A program made the position numbers and the translations under genes. Positions 35,654 through 46,151 of a stretch of DNA of 64,000 bases are shown piece by piece. Within the stretch, counting starts at the first letter, position 1, and the number at the start of each line of letters is the position of its first letter. Below the pieces are notes generated by a model that worked only from the letters and a program-made list of their open reading frames with translations, did no database searches and was not told the origin of the DNA. The stretch is from Streptomyces sp. AM 4-1-1 (GTDB taxonomy: Bacteria > Actinomycetota > Actinomycetes > Streptomycetales > Streptomycetaceae). The stretch is taken from NCBI RefSeq assembly GCF_029167625.1, contig NZ_CP119145.1:4836001-4900000 (forward strand), given 5' to 3'.

Positions 35654-35824
35654 GTGAAGGCTCTGCTTTGGCTCGTTCTCCTCATGGCGGTCGTCGCGAA
35701 CGTCTCGCTCAGCTTCGGCGTCGCCGACGGCGGCCTGTGCGTCGCGCTCAGCGCGATCAGCGGACTGGTGGTGCTGGCCTCGGGGATCGCCCTGTGGACG
35801 CTGCGCGAACCGCGTGAGTCCTGA
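35654..35824 (+). CDS. Small two-helix membrane protein
   Basis: 56 aa, start GTG with an excellent AAGGAGG 9-10 nt upstream. Helix 1 is LLWLVLLMAVVANVSLSFG, helix 2 is ALSAISGLVVLASGIALWTL, and the tail is REPRES. Too short to have been detected by length filters. No family recognised; the strong ribosome-binding site makes it a credible gene. Direct repeats of CGAACCGATC lie just upstream (about 35607-35630). Confidence 0.75.
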   Translation: MKALLWLVLLMAVVANVSLSFGVADGGLCVALSAISGLVVLASGIALWTLREPRES

Positions 35825-37553
<1,729 letters not shown>

Positions 37554-37584
37554 CCCGGCCCTGAACGAGCCGCGTCACGCACAC

Positions 37585-37626
37585 CGGACGGCCGCCCCTC
37601 CCGTACACCGGAGGAGCGGCCGTCCG
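37585..37626 (+). terminator. Hairpin after gdhA
   Basis: CGGACGGCCGC (37585-37595) pairs with GCGGCCGTCCG (37616-37626), with additional CCTCC/GGAGG pairing inside. It lies 32 bp after the gdhA stop and may also serve the convergent ATPase gene. Confidence 0.75.
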
Positions 37627-37713
37627 TCCGTGAGGACGGGGGCCGCGTCCCCTGTCGGGCGTGCGGCACGACGGCGATGTCGTTGCCGACGTTCTCGTTG
37701 TGGGGGCCGACGG

Positions 37714-38253
37714 CTATTCGGTGGAAGATCCGCGATCCGCCGACACGGGATCGGAAGCGGCCGTTCCATCGAGGACGAAGGGGACGGCGGCCCACACCGA
37801 CCGGCCTTCGAAGGGGTCCGGAACGATGCCCCATTCCTGAGCGAGTGATTCGACAAGCAGCAGGCCCCGGCCGTGCTCGTCGTCCGCCCCGGCGGTCCGG
37901 ACCCGAGGGCCGACGAGCCGAGCGCCCTGGTCACGGACCTCGACGTGGAGAACGTCGGCAACCACCCAGAGGTGGCAGGTGATCCACGTACTTTCGGTGT
38001 GGACCACCGCATTGGTGACCAGCTCGGAAATGATCAGTACCAGGCTCTCGCCGGCGTCGCCGACATCAAAGTTGTCCAGCCAGATCCGGGCATAGCGCCG
38101 CGCTGCGGAGACCGACTGTTCTTCAGCGCGGATACGGAAGTTGGTACGCGCGCTGTCGCCCCAACCAGGTGGGACGAGGCGCCGGGTGTCCTGTTCATCG
38201 AGGTGCAGGGCGGTTCCGGCCTGGTGGTTGCGGGATGCGCGGCTTTGCGGCAT
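37714..38253 (-). CDS. Histidine-kinase-type ATPase, anti-sigma-factor-like (WhiJ locus 2)
   Basis: 179 aa. HATPase_c with N-box LVLIISELVTNAVVHT, G1 VEVRDQGARL and G2 DDEHGRGLLLVESLA. An N-terminal extension of about 55 residues is longer than in locus 1. ATG 38253 has GGGAG about 10 nt upstream. Divergent from the XRE regulator, exactly as in locus 1. Confidence 0.86.
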   Translation of the reverse strand: MPQSRASRNHQAGTALHLDEQDTRRLVPPGWGDSARTNFRIRAEEQSVSAARRYARIWLDNFDVGDAGESLVLIISELVTNAVVHTESTWITCHLWVVADVLHVEVRDQGARLVGPRVRTAGADDEHGRGLLLVESLAQEWGIVPDPFEGRSVWAAVPFVLDGTAASDPVSADRGSSTE

Positions 38254-38474
38254 GAGGTTCAGCTCCCGTCGTCGTGGTGGCACGAGTGGGCACTGCGCCT
38301 GGCAGCCAAGCGCAGCCCCGATCCAACGGTGGGCACCGAGTTCCGTCACCCACCGTGGCGACAGAGTTGCAGAAAACGAGTTGGTGAATCTGCGAATTCG
38401 CAGAACTCAACCTAAATGGTGGAGGGGACCAGGCAGACTGTGTGCCCCAGGGAGTCGAAGGGAGATCACTCGCC

Positions 38475-39344
38475 ATGGCGCCGACTAGTCCGCCAACCTT
38501 CCGCAGGCGTCGCCTCGGTGGCGCGCTGCGGCGTATGCGTGAGGAACACGGGCTGACGCAGCAGGAGGTGGCCGACCGGATCGGCTACCGGATCGATCGC
38601 GTCAGCCGCATCGAGACCGGGCGCACGAAGGTGGATGTGCCCGCTCTGAGAGCGATGCTTGACGTGTACGGCGTCGATGACCTCGCGCTGCGAGCAGCCA
38701 TGGAGGACATGGCTCGAAATGTCTCGCAGCGGGGCTGGTGGCACAGCTACGCATCATTCCTGCATCTTGCGTTCCAGGACTTCCTGGGCCTGGAAAGCGA
38801 TGCCTCGGAGCTCTGCCTCTGGGAATCGCTCCTGGTTCCCGGTCTGCTCCAGACGGAGGAGTACACCCGTGGGCTCCTGGCCGCGGGTGTAGGCGTGGTT
38901 CACAGCTCGTCCGAGCGGATCGACAAGCTCGTGTCCGTACGTCTTGAGCGGCAGCAAGTGCTGGAAAAGGCGAATCCACTCCAGCTGTGCACAGTCATCG
39001 GCGAAGCGGCTCTGCGTAACCCCATCGGTGACACAGGCGTCATGCGACGACAACTTGAGCACATACTGCACGTGTCCCGACTGGAGAACGCTCATATCCA
39101 GATCCTCCCCCTGGACTGTGGTGCTCACCTGGGGCTTGATGGGACGTTCGCCCTCTTCGAGTTCCCGGACGGGGGCCGACTCGCGAGCCTGGAATCGCTC
39201 GTGAACAGCTTCTACCTGGAGGACGACGAGTCGGTTCAAGCGTATTCCCACGCTTTCCAGCAGATCCGTGAGAGCGCTCTCGGAGAGGAGGAGACGCGTC
39301 GGCGTCTCGTCGAGCTCGGCCGAGATCTTCAAGACTGTGAGTAG
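38475..39344 (+). CDS. XRE helix-turn-helix regulator with DUF5753, WhiJ-like (locus 2)
   Basis: 289 aa. HTH at about residues 14-68 (LGGALRRMREEHGLTQQEV and DRIGYRIDRVSRIETGRT), then DUF5753 with GWWHSYASF, ESLLVPGLLQTEEYTRGLL and IQILPLDCG. Same architecture as the protein at 29785 but clearly divergent in sequence, so not a recent duplication. ATG 38475 with GGGAG 10 nt upstream. It precedes its DUF397 partner by 9 bp. Confidence 0.9.
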   Translation: MAPTSPPTFRRRRLGGALRRMREEHGLTQQEVADRIGYRIDRVSRIETGRTKVDVPALRAMLDVYGVDDLALRAAMEDMARNVSQRGWWHSYASFLHLAFQDFLGLESDASELCLWESLLVPGLLQTEEYTRGLLAAGVGVVHSSSERIDKLVSVRLERQQVLEKANPLQLCTVIGEAALRNPIGDTGVMRRQLEHILHVSRLENAHIQILPLDCGAHLGLDGTFALFEFPDGGRLASLESLVNSFYLEDDESVQAYSHAFQQIRESALGEEETRRRLVELGRDLQDCE

Positions 39345-39353
39345 AGGAGCAAC

Positions 39354-39584
39354 ATGACTCGCGACACATCATCTGTCTTCACCGCGCCACGGCAGTGGAC
39401 GCGGAGCAGCTACAGCGGTCAGCAGGGCAACTGTGTCGAGTGGCGGCAGAGCCCTGATGGAGGTCACGTTCACGTGCGCGACTCCAAGGATTCCGACAGC
39501 CCGATACTGCGGGTAGGCCCTGACGCGTGGGGCGCGGCGGTCGGATTTGCGCGGACTCGCGGAGCCCGGGAGTTCAAGCTGTGA
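39354..39584 (+). CDS. DUF397 small protein (locus 2)
   Basis: 76 aa. DUF397 core WTRSSYSGQQGNCVEWRQ and VHVRDSKDSDSPILRVG. Ribosome-binding site GAGGAG 5 nt before ATG 39354. Operon with the WhiJ-like regulator. Partner-type protein; whether it acts as toxin, antitoxin or co-regulator is unresolved. Confidence 0.9.
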   Translation: MTRDTSSVFTAPRQWTRSSYSGQQGNCVEWRQSPDGGHVHVRDSKDSDSPILRVGPDAWGAAVGFARTRGAREFKL

Positions 39585-39680
39585 CTTCCGCTTGATGGCG
39601 GTGTTTCGCGTTCTCGATCTGCTCTGCCCCGTCCGACCACCGCCCGGGGCGGAGCAGCTTGGGACCGGAGAGCCTGGGCG

Positions 39681-40214
39681 TCACACCTCCGTGACATGTG
39701 GCTCGTCATCGACGAAGCCGAGCCGTCGGTTCATGGCGATGGCGGATGCGTTGGCAGGGTGGTGAAAGGCCCGCAGCCAGTGCATGTGGTTCGCACGCGC
39801 GAAACGGATGGCCAGAAGCTTCATGGCCAACGAGATTCCCTTTCCGCGGTGACTGGGCAGCAACCCCGTCATCTCGCTGAGCGCGTGTCCTTCGGCGCCG
39901 AGTGATGTCGCCGCCATACCGACCCATGAGCCGCCGTCCAAGGTCAGAACGACACCCTCGGGGGCGTAGGTGGGAGTCTCGATGCGCTGAGCGAGGTATT
40001 CGTCGAACGTGTAGAACTCGCCCCGCTCCGGGATGTCGGCGGAACACGTCCTGTTCAGCTCGTACAGCGCACGGCGATGTCGGTCCGTGTCACCGACGGC
40101 TGCCATGGTCGTGAACTCGATACCAGCCTGTCGGCACCTTCGCAGGTAGGGCTCGAACCGGGCATCCTCGAACGCGTCCAGGTCGAGTGTGAGCCGAACC
40201 CACTCGACGGCCAT
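39681..40214 (-). CDS. GNAT-family N-acetyltransferase
   Basis: 177 aa. The acetyl-CoA loop SHRGKGISLAMKLLAIRFAR (Q/R-x-x-G-x-G/A) is at about residue 118. The end ANASAIAMNRRLGFVDD is the standard GNAT C-terminal signature. ATG 40214 has GGAGG 8 nt upstream. Substrate unknown. It follows WhiJ locus 2 convergently. Confidence 0.87.
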   Translation of the reverse strand: MAVEWVRLTLDLDAFEDARFEPYLRRCRQAGIEFTTMAAVGDTDRHRRALYELNRTCSADIPERGEFYTFDEYLAQRIETPTYAPEGVVLTLDGGSWVGMAATSLGAEGHALSEMTGLLPSHRGKGISLAMKLLAIRFARANHMHWLRAFHHPANASAIAMNRRLGFVDDEPHVTEV

Positions 40215-40397
40215 GTGGAAACCTCCGGTGTGTCAGTGGGCGACCCACGTTTCTGAAGCCTGTCCAGCGGGTCGGTGAAGAGCGGTTGCGCTGCCGTCCT
40301 TGCTCAGGCCGAGCATGTGGGGGGCAGCGCTACCGAGGCACGCACGTCCGTCGCGAAGGCCGGTCAGCACTCGGTGCCTGGCAGCCGTCGGTCCTGG

Positions 40398-41066
40398 TCA
40401 GCCGTTCGTCCTGGCGATGCCGATCGGGCAGCTCACGCCCGTGCCGCCGATCCCGCAGTAGCCCGCCGGGTTCTTGTCCAGGTACTGCTGGTGCGGGGCC
40501 TCGGCCGGCCAGAAGTGGCGGGGGGCGGCGGGGGCGATCTCCGTGGTGATCTCGCCGAGGCCGGAGTCCGTCAGGACGCGCTGGTACGCGTCCCGGGAGG
40601 CGGTCGCCGCCGCTGCCTGTTCGGGGGAGTGGGTGTAGACCGCCGAGCGGTACTGCGTGCCCACGTCGTTGCCCTGGCGGAAGCCCTGGGTCGGGTCGTG
40701 CGACTCCCAGAACACCTTCAGGAGGTCGTCGTACGAGATGATCTTCGGGTCGTAGACCACGCGTACCGCTTCCGTGTGACCCGTCAGGCCCGAGCAGACC
40801 TCCTCGTACAGCGGGTTCTCGGTGGTCCCGCCCTGGTAGCCGACCAGCGTCGTCCAGACGCCGTCCGTCTGCCAGAAGACGCGCTCGGCGCCCCAGAAGC
40901 AGCCCATCGCGAAGTCGGCGGTCTCCAGGCCCTCCGGGTACGGGCCGAGCAGGGAGTTGCCCAGGACCGTGTGGCGCTCCGGGACCGTGAAGGCGGGGGT
41001 GGGACGGCCGCGCAGGGCCTCCTCGGGGGTGGGGAGCTGCGGCGTGCGGCGGTTCAGGAACATCAT
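40398..41066 (-). CDS. msrA: Peptide methionine-S-sulfoxide reductase A
   Basis: 222 aa. Catalytic Cys56 in GCFWGAE, substrate motif GYQGG, and EAVRVVYDP typical of MsrA. Resolving cysteines are in [16 protein letters not shown] near the C-terminus. It repairs S-epimers of oxidised methionine in proteins. Two adjacent ATG codons (41066, 41063) can start it. Confidence 0.95.
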   Translation of the reverse strand: MMFLNRRTPQLPTPEEALRGRPTPAFTVPERHTVLGNSLLGPYPEGLETADFAMGCFWGAERVFWQTDGVWTTLVGYQGGTTENPLYEEVCSGLTGHTEAVRVVYDPKIISYDDLLKVFWESHDPTQGFRQGNDVGTQYRSAVYTHSPEQAAAATASRDAYQRVLTDSGLGEITTEIAPAAPRHFWPAEAPHQQYLDKNPAGYCGIGGTGVSCPIGIARTNG

Positions 41067-41160
41067 GGGCGGGGCTCCTCGCGGGATCGGGGTCCGGTAT
41101 GTACAACACGGCCGGGGCGCCGGGGATTCCGGGGGTTTCGGGCCGGTGGTGGGGTGCCTC

Positions 41161-41304
41161 TCACGGCTTGTCGTCGGGCGCGGGTGGCGGGGTCGTCGCG
41201 TTCCTCCGCTCGATCGACCGCACGTACGCGTTCGTGCGGCGTCGCGCCCTCAGCAGGAAGTAGACGGCCAGCGCGATCAGGACCAGCGGAATCAGTCGGG
41301 CCAT
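41161..41304 (-). CDS. Small single-helix membrane protein
   Basis: 47 aa: [18 protein letters not shown] is a membrane helix, followed by a basic region ([16 protein letters not shown]) and a proline-rich end ([10 protein letters not shown]). An in-frame ATG at 41325 would add MDWTGVP; neither start has a clear ribosome-binding site. It follows the TPR-like gene by 57 bp on the same strand and is probably co-transcribed. No family recognised. Confidence 0.62.
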   Translation of the reverse strand: MARLIPLVLIALAVYFLLRARRRTNAYVRSIERRNATTPPPAPDDKP

Positions 41305-41361
41305 GGGAACACCGGTCCAATCCATCGATGAAACGGGTGAGGGCGAGGGGAAGGGCGAGGG

Positions 41362-42465
41362 TCAGTGGGGGAGCGTGGCCGGGTTGCCGCCGTTGGCCTC
41401 GTAGCCGGCGACCGCGAGCGCCCGGTACACGGCGTACTCCGCCGCCGGGTCCGAGCTCTGCGTCCACGGCAGCGCGCCCACGTGCCCGTCGATGTGGACG
41501 AGCTGGTGCACCGCCTCGGACCAGCGTTCCATCCGGACCAGGAACATCACCAGCAGATGCCGGACGTGCGCGAGCATCGGATCGTCCGCGCGGGCCGCGT
41601 GCACCGCGAACAGCGCGCCCTCCACGGCGTTGCGCACCGTCAGACTCTCGTAGAAGCCCCGCACCAGATTGACCTCGGGCAGGTGCTCGTACACCGCGAA
41701 CAGCGGCAGCGCCGCCAGCAGTGAGCCCCGCGGGGCGCGCGCCGCGGCCGTGGTGGCGAAGCGCTCCGCCTCCTTGAGGGAACCGTGCCACTTCTCGCAC
41801 CAGAAGTGCAGGGCCGCGAGATGCGCGCCCAGATGCGCCGGAGCCCGGTCGATGATCTTCGCCCAGAGCAGGTCGAACTCCTCGTGCGAATAACCGAGCC
41901 CACGGGCGGCAGCCAGCTCCACGATGTACGGGACGGGGTCGCCCGGCGCCAGCAGGGCCGCCTCGCCGCAGACCGTGCGGGCCTCCTCCAGGATGATCCG
42001 GAAGTCGTCCGCCGCCGCCGTGGACGACCGCCACGCCTGCTGCACCAGGAACTCCGCGTGCACCGCGGCACCTCCCGCGTCCTTCGGGGCCTCGGCCCGC
42101 CAGCTCCGCAGCCAGGAACCGCCGGCCCCCGGCCGCCCGGCCAGCTCCAGCGAGGCCGCCCCGGCGAACGCCTGGACGCGCTGCCAGCGCACCTCGCCCT
42201 CCTTCGGCGTGCCCGCGAGCAGTTGCGACGCCGCCCGCCAGTCCTGCGAACGCTGTACGACCTCCAGCACATCGAGCAGGTCCTGGTCCGGGCCCGGCAG
42301 CCGGATGTCCAGTTCCTCCTGGCGTACGAAGCCGTACGCGTCCGGGTCGGCCGCGTCCGGGGAGCCGGGCGCGACCTGACGGATACCGCCGCGGCGGCGC
42401 AGCGCGAACGGGCCGACGACCGCTGCCAGCATGCACAGCGCGATCAGGAACCAGAGAATCTCCAT
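41362..42465 (-). CDS. Membrane-anchored helical-repeat (TPR-like) protein
   Basis: 367 aa. One N-terminal membrane helix (EILWFLIALCMLAAVVGPFAL) followed by a cytosolic helical region rich in alternating helix pairs (for example DVLEVVQRSQDWRAASQLLAG, AKIIDRAPAHLGAHLAALHFW) reminiscent of TPR repeats without perfect consensus. Conserved in Streptomyces to my recollection; function unknown. Divergent from the cystathionine gamma-synthase gene. Confidence 0.78.
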   Translation of the reverse strand: MEILWFLIALCMLAAVVGPFALRRRGGIRQVAPGSPDAADPDAYGFVRQEELDIRLPGPDQDLLDVLEVVQRSQDWRAASQLLAGTPKEGEVRWQRVQAFAGAASLELAGRPGAGGSWLRSWRAEAPKDAGGAAVHAEFLVQQAWRSSTAAADDFRIILEEARTVCGEAALLAPGDPVPYIVELAAARGLGYSHEEFDLLWAKIIDRAPAHLGAHLAALHFWCEKWHGSLKEAERFATTAAARAPRGSLLAALPLFAVYEHLPEVNLVRGFYESLTVRNAVEGALFAVHAARADDPMLAHVRHLLVMFLVRMERWSEAVHQLVHIDGHVGALPWTQSSDPAAEYAVYRALAVAGYEANGGNPATLPH

Positions 42466-42520
42466 ACACCCATTGTCCCCGGACGGCCCGGTGACCCGGA
42501 GCCGCGGGTCCGGCGCCCCG

Positions 42521-42678
42521 GAGTCACGGACGCGGTGACCCCGGTCGTGGAGATGGTGGCCACGAGTCACGGAGGCGGTGACCCCGGTCGTGGAGATGGT
42601 GGCCGCGAGTCACGGAGGCGGTGACTCCGAGCCATGGACGCGGTGGCCCCGAGCCATGGAGGCGGTGACCCCGAGCCA
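42521..42678. repeat. 43-bp/21-bp compound tandem repeat
   Basis: A 43-bp unit beginning GAGTCACGGA occurs at 42521 and 42564, with a half copy at 42607. The rest to 42678 is made of 21-22-bp half-units of the type GAGCCATGGAGGCGGTGACC. It fills the divergent region before the cystathionine gamma-synthase gene. Confidence 0.75.
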
Positions 42679-42739
42679 CAGGGCGGGTGCCCCCGCGCCA
42701 CGGGTCCGCCCACCGTCCCGGACGAACTACGCTCGCCCC

Positions 42740-43885
42740 ATGAGCGACCAGCACAGCTTCGAAACACTTGCGATCCACGCGGGCAACACCGCCGACCCCC
42801 TCACCGGCGCCGTCGTCCCGCCCATCTACCAGGTGTCCACGTACAAGCAGGACGGTGTGGGCGGGCTCCGCGGCGGTTACGAGTACAGCCGCAGCGCCAA
42901 CCCGACGCGCACCGCCCTGGAGGAGAACCTCGCGGCGCTTGAGGGCGGGCGCCGCGGTCTCGCCTTCGCGTCCGGGCTGGCCGCCGAGGACTGCCTGCTC
43001 CGCACGCTCCTGTCACCCGGCGACCACGTGGTCATTCCGAACGACGCGTACGGCGGCACGTTCCGGCTGTTCGCGAAGGTCGTCTCGCGCTGGGGCGTGG
43101 AGTTCTCCGTCGCGGACACCTCGGACGTGGCGGCGGTGCGGGCCGCGATCACCCCGCGCACCAAGGTGGTCTGGGTGGAGACCCCGTCCAACCCGCTGCT
43201 CGGCATCACCGACATCGCGGCGGTGGCCGGGGTGGCCCGTCAGGCGGGTGCGCGGCTGGTCGTCGACAACACCTTCGCCAGTCCGTACCTCCAGCAGCCG
43301 CTCGCCCTGGGCGCCGACGTCGTCGTGCACTCCACCACCAAGTACATGGGCGGCCACTCCGACGTCGTCGGTGGCGCGCTGATCGTCGAGGACACGGACC
43401 TGGCCGAGGAGCTGGCGTACCACCAGAACGCCATGGGCGCGGTCGCCGGGCCGTTCGACGCGTGGCTGGTGCTGCGTGGCATCAAGACCCTCGCGGTCCG
43501 CATGGACCGGCACAGCGAGAACGCCACCCGGGTCGCCGAGCTGCTGACCCGGCACCCGAAGGTCACCCAGGTCCTCTACCCGGGGCTGCCCGGACACCCG
43601 GGCCACGAGATCGCCGCCAAGCAGATGAAGGCGTTCGGCGGGATGGTGTCCTTCCGGGTCGCGGGCGGCGAGGAGGCGGCGGTCGCGGTCTGCGACCGGG
43701 CGAAGCTCTTCACGCTCGGGGAATCCCTCGGCGGCGTCGAGTCGCTGCTGGAGCACCCCGGCCGGATGACGCACGCCTCCGCCGCCGGCTCCCCGCTGGA
43801 GGTGCCCGCCGACCTCGTCCGGCTGTCCGTCGGCATCGAGAACGGCGACGACCTGCTGGCCGACCTGACGCAGGCGCTCGGCTGA
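42740..43885 (+). CDS. metB: Cystathionine gamma-synthase / Cys-Met metabolism PLP enzyme
   Basis: 381 aa. PLP lysine Lys201 in HSTTKYMGGHSD; YEYSRSANPTR, VVWVETPSNPLL and DNTFASPYL are family hallmarks. It could be cystathionine gamma-synthase (O-succinyl- or O-acetylhomoserine plus cysteine) or cystathionine gamma-lyase; these are hard to separate by sequence. ATG 42740 lies just after CGCTCGCCCC with no good ribosome-binding site. A terminator follows. Confidence 0.9.
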   Translation: MSDQHSFETLAIHAGNTADPLTGAVVPPIYQVSTYKQDGVGGLRGGYEYSRSANPTRTALEENLAALEGGRRGLAFASGLAAEDCLLRTLLSPGDHVVIPNDAYGGTFRLFAKVVSRWGVEFSVADTSDVAAVRAAITPRTKVVWVETPSNPLLGITDIAAVAGVARQAGARLVVDNTFASPYLQQPLALGADVVVHSTTKYMGGHSDVVGGALIVEDTDLAEELAYHQNAMGAVAGPFDAWLVLRGIKTLAVRMDRHSENATRVAELLTRHPKVTQVLYPGLPGHPGHEIAAKQMKAFGGMVSFRVAGGEEAAVAVCDRAKLFTLGESLGGVESLLEHPGRMTHASAAGSPLEVPADLVRLSVGIENGDDLLADLTQALG

Positions 43886-43979
43886 CCCCCGTACCGCCGC
43901 TGACACCCGTACCACCGCACGTGCCCGGCGCCGGCGTCCTCAGGGAATTCCGGCGCGTGCGGTGGCCCGCCCGTCCGGG

Positions 43980-44008
43980 GCCTGTCCGGAACCGGGCTCC
44001 GGACAGGC
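43980..44008. terminator. Bidirectional hairpin between metB and marR genes
   Basis: GCCTGTCCGGA (43980-43990) and TCCGGACAGGC (43998-44008) form an 11-bp perfect stem with a 7-nt loop. It sits between two convergent genes. Confidence 0.82.
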
Positions 44009-44016
44009 GCCCGCCG

Positions 44017-44568
44017 TCAGGTGGCGGCGTCGGCCTCGCGCTCGGCCGCCTGGCGTGCCGCCTGCCGGTCGGCCAGGGTGCCGTTGAAACGGGTGAGCAG
44101 CGCGGTGAACACGTCCCGCTCCTGCGGGGTCCACTCCTGCGTCACCTGGGCCATCAGCTCGCGGCGCGACGCCCGTACCTCCTCCAGCCTGCTCCTGCCG
44201 CGCGGCGAGAGGTCGAGCACCACGGCCCGCCCGTCGTCCGGGTGCGAGGTCCGCTTGACCAGACCCGTGTCGACCAGCGGTGCGACCTGCCGGGTCACCG
44301 TCGACGAGTCGATGCCCATGCCCGCGGCGAGCGCCTTGACGCCCATCGGGCCTTCCCGGTCGAGCCGGTTGAGCAGCAGATACGCGGCCCGGTCCATCGA
44401 GTTCCGTACGTGACCGACACCGCCGAGACGATTCTGCTCGGCGCGGCGGGCGAAAACCGCCACCTGGTGCTGAAGGGTGTCGAGCAACGGGTCGGGACCC
44501 GGAAGGTCGGGGGCGGCACCGTCGCCCTCGGAAGGAGACGCAGCTGTCGTCATGTCCTGTGGGGGCAT
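44017..44568 (-). CDS. MarR-family transcriptional regulator
   Basis: 183 aa. Winged helix at about residues 65-125: LLNRLDREGPMGVKALAAGMGIDSSTVTRQVAPLV in consecutive stretches, and wing HPDDGRAVVLDLSPRG. The start could be ATG 44568 (MPPQDMTT) or 44553. Divergent from ilvA with a 181-bp intergenic region, so it may regulate itself and ilvA; ligand unknown. Confidence 0.9.
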   Translation of the reverse strand: MPPQDMTTAASPSEGDGAAPDLPGPDPLLDTLQHQVAVFARRAEQNRLGGVGHVRNSMDRAAYLLLNRLDREGPMGVKALAAGMGIDSSTVTRQVAPLVDTGLVKRTSHPDDGRAVVLDLSPRGRSRLEEVRASRRELMAQVTQEWTPQERDVFTALLTRFNGTLADRQAARQAAEREADAAT

Positions 44569-44749
44569 GGCCGGGGGCTCTCTTCGTGCGTTGTTCGGAT
44601 GGGTGGGGGACAGAGTACGCGGCCCCGGGGCAACACGTACCGGCGCTGCGCGAACCCGTGCACGGCGACGCTCCAGGGACCCCGGCGCCCGCGTCGCGCA
44701 CCGGGAATCGCGAGCGCCGCACCTCCCGGGAGCTGCCAGACTTGACGGT

Positions 44750-45988
44750 ATGAACCTCGCCGCCGCAGGACGCCTCCGCCCACTGATCCTCGACGACATC
44801 CGCGGCGCGCAGAAGATGCTGTCCGGGGTCTCCAGGGTCACCGCCATGGAAGGCAGCCGGCACCTCACCGAACAGGTCGGCGCACCGGTCCTCCTCAAGT
44901 GCGAGAACCTCCAGCGCACCGGATCGTTCAAGCTGCGCGGCGCGTACGTGCGGATCGCGGGGCTCTCCCCGGAGGAACGGGCGGCCGGGGTGGTCGCCGC
45001 CAGCGCCGGGAACCACGCCCAGGGCGTCGCCCTCGCCTCCGCCCTGCTGGGCGTACGGTCCACGGTCTTCATGCCGGTCGGGGCGCCCCTGCCGAAGGTC
45101 GCCGCCACCCGCGAGTACGGGGCCGAGGTGCGGCTGCACGGCGCCGTCGTCGACGAGACCCTGGCCGCCGCCCAGGACCACGCGTACCGCACCGGGGCCG
45201 TCTTCATCCACCCCTTCGACCACCCGGACATCATCGCCGGACAGGGAACCGTCGGGCTGGAGATCCTCGAACAGTGCCCCGAGGTCCGCACCGTCGTCGT
45301 CGGCATAGGCGGTGGCGGGCTCGCCGCCGGCATAGCGGTCGCGGTGAAGGCAGTGCGCCCCGACATCCGGATCGTCGGCGTCCAGGCGGCCGGCGCGGCG
45401 GCCTACCCGCCCTCACTGGCCGCCGGGCACCCCGTCGCGATCGACGTGCAGAACACCATGGCGGACGGCATCAAGGTGGGCCGCCCCGGCGACGTACCCT
45501 TCGCGCTCGTCCAGGAACTCGTCGACGAGATCCGTACGGTCTCCGAGGACGAACTCTCCAGCGCCCTGCTGCTCTGCCTCGAACGCGCCAAGATGGTCGT
45601 CGAACCGGCCGGAGCCAGCCCCGTCGCCGCCCTCCTCAGCGACCCCGGGTCGTTCCGCGGCCCGGTCGTCGCGGTGCTTTCGGGCGGCAACGTCGACCCC
45701 CTGCTGATGCAGCGCATACTGACCCACGGCATGGCCGCCGCCGGCCGCTACCTCAGCCTCCGGCTGCGCCTCACCGACCGCCCCGGCGCGCTGGCCGCCC
45801 TCCTCGCCACCCTGACCGTCGTCGACGCCAACGTCCTCGACGTCAGCCACGCCCGTACCGACCCCCGGCTGGGACTCACCGAGGCCGAGGTCGAACTGCA
45901 CCTGGAGACCAAGGGTCCGGCGCACTGCGAGGAGGTCGCCTCGGCGCTGCGCGCGGCCGGGTATCTCGTCATGGGTGACCTGAAGTGA
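44750..45988 (+). CDS. ilvA: Threonine ammonia-lyase with ACT domain
   Basis: 412 aa. PLP Lys61 in RTGSFKLRGAY, the serine/asparagine loop AASAGNHAQGVA, and the phosphate glycine loop GIGGGGLAAG. A single ACT-type domain (about 337-412, RLTDRPGALAALLATLTVVDANVLDV) ends it. It converts threonine to 2-oxobutyrate plus ammonia, precursor of isoleucine and of propionyl-CoA. One ACT domain fits the shorter, often catabolic or less feedback-sensitive class. No strong ribosome-binding site before ATG 44750. Confidence 0.94.
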   Translation: MNLAAAGRLRPLILDDIRGAQKMLSGVSRVTAMEGSRHLTEQVGAPVLLKCENLQRTGSFKLRGAYVRIAGLSPEERAAGVVAASAGNHAQGVALASALLGVRSTVFMPVGAPLPKVAATREYGAEVRLHGAVVDETLAAAQDHAYRTGAVFIHPFDHPDIIAGQGTVGLEILEQCPEVRTVVVGIGGGGLAAGIAVAVKAVRPDIRIVGVQAAGAAAYPPSLAAGHPVAIDVQNTMADGIKVGRPGDVPFALVQELVDEIRTVSEDELSSALLLCLERAKMVVEPAGASPVAALLSDPGSFRGPVVAVLSGGNVDPLLMQRILTHGMAAAGRYLSLRLRLTDRPGALAALLATLTVVDANVLDVSHARTDPRLGLTEAEVELHLETKGPAHCEEVASALRAAGYLVMGDLK

Positions 45989-46151
45989 CGTGAAGTGTCC
46001 GGGGAGGGGACGCGGACGCCGGTGGGAGGGGCCGATGGGGGGCTGTTGTCGCCCCGGACGGTGGAGAAAACGGATTCACCGGGCGTCAGCCGGTGCGGAA
46101 ATCTAGGATCTGGTAGGCAAGTCACCCAAAAGCAACTTGGGGGAACCCCAC

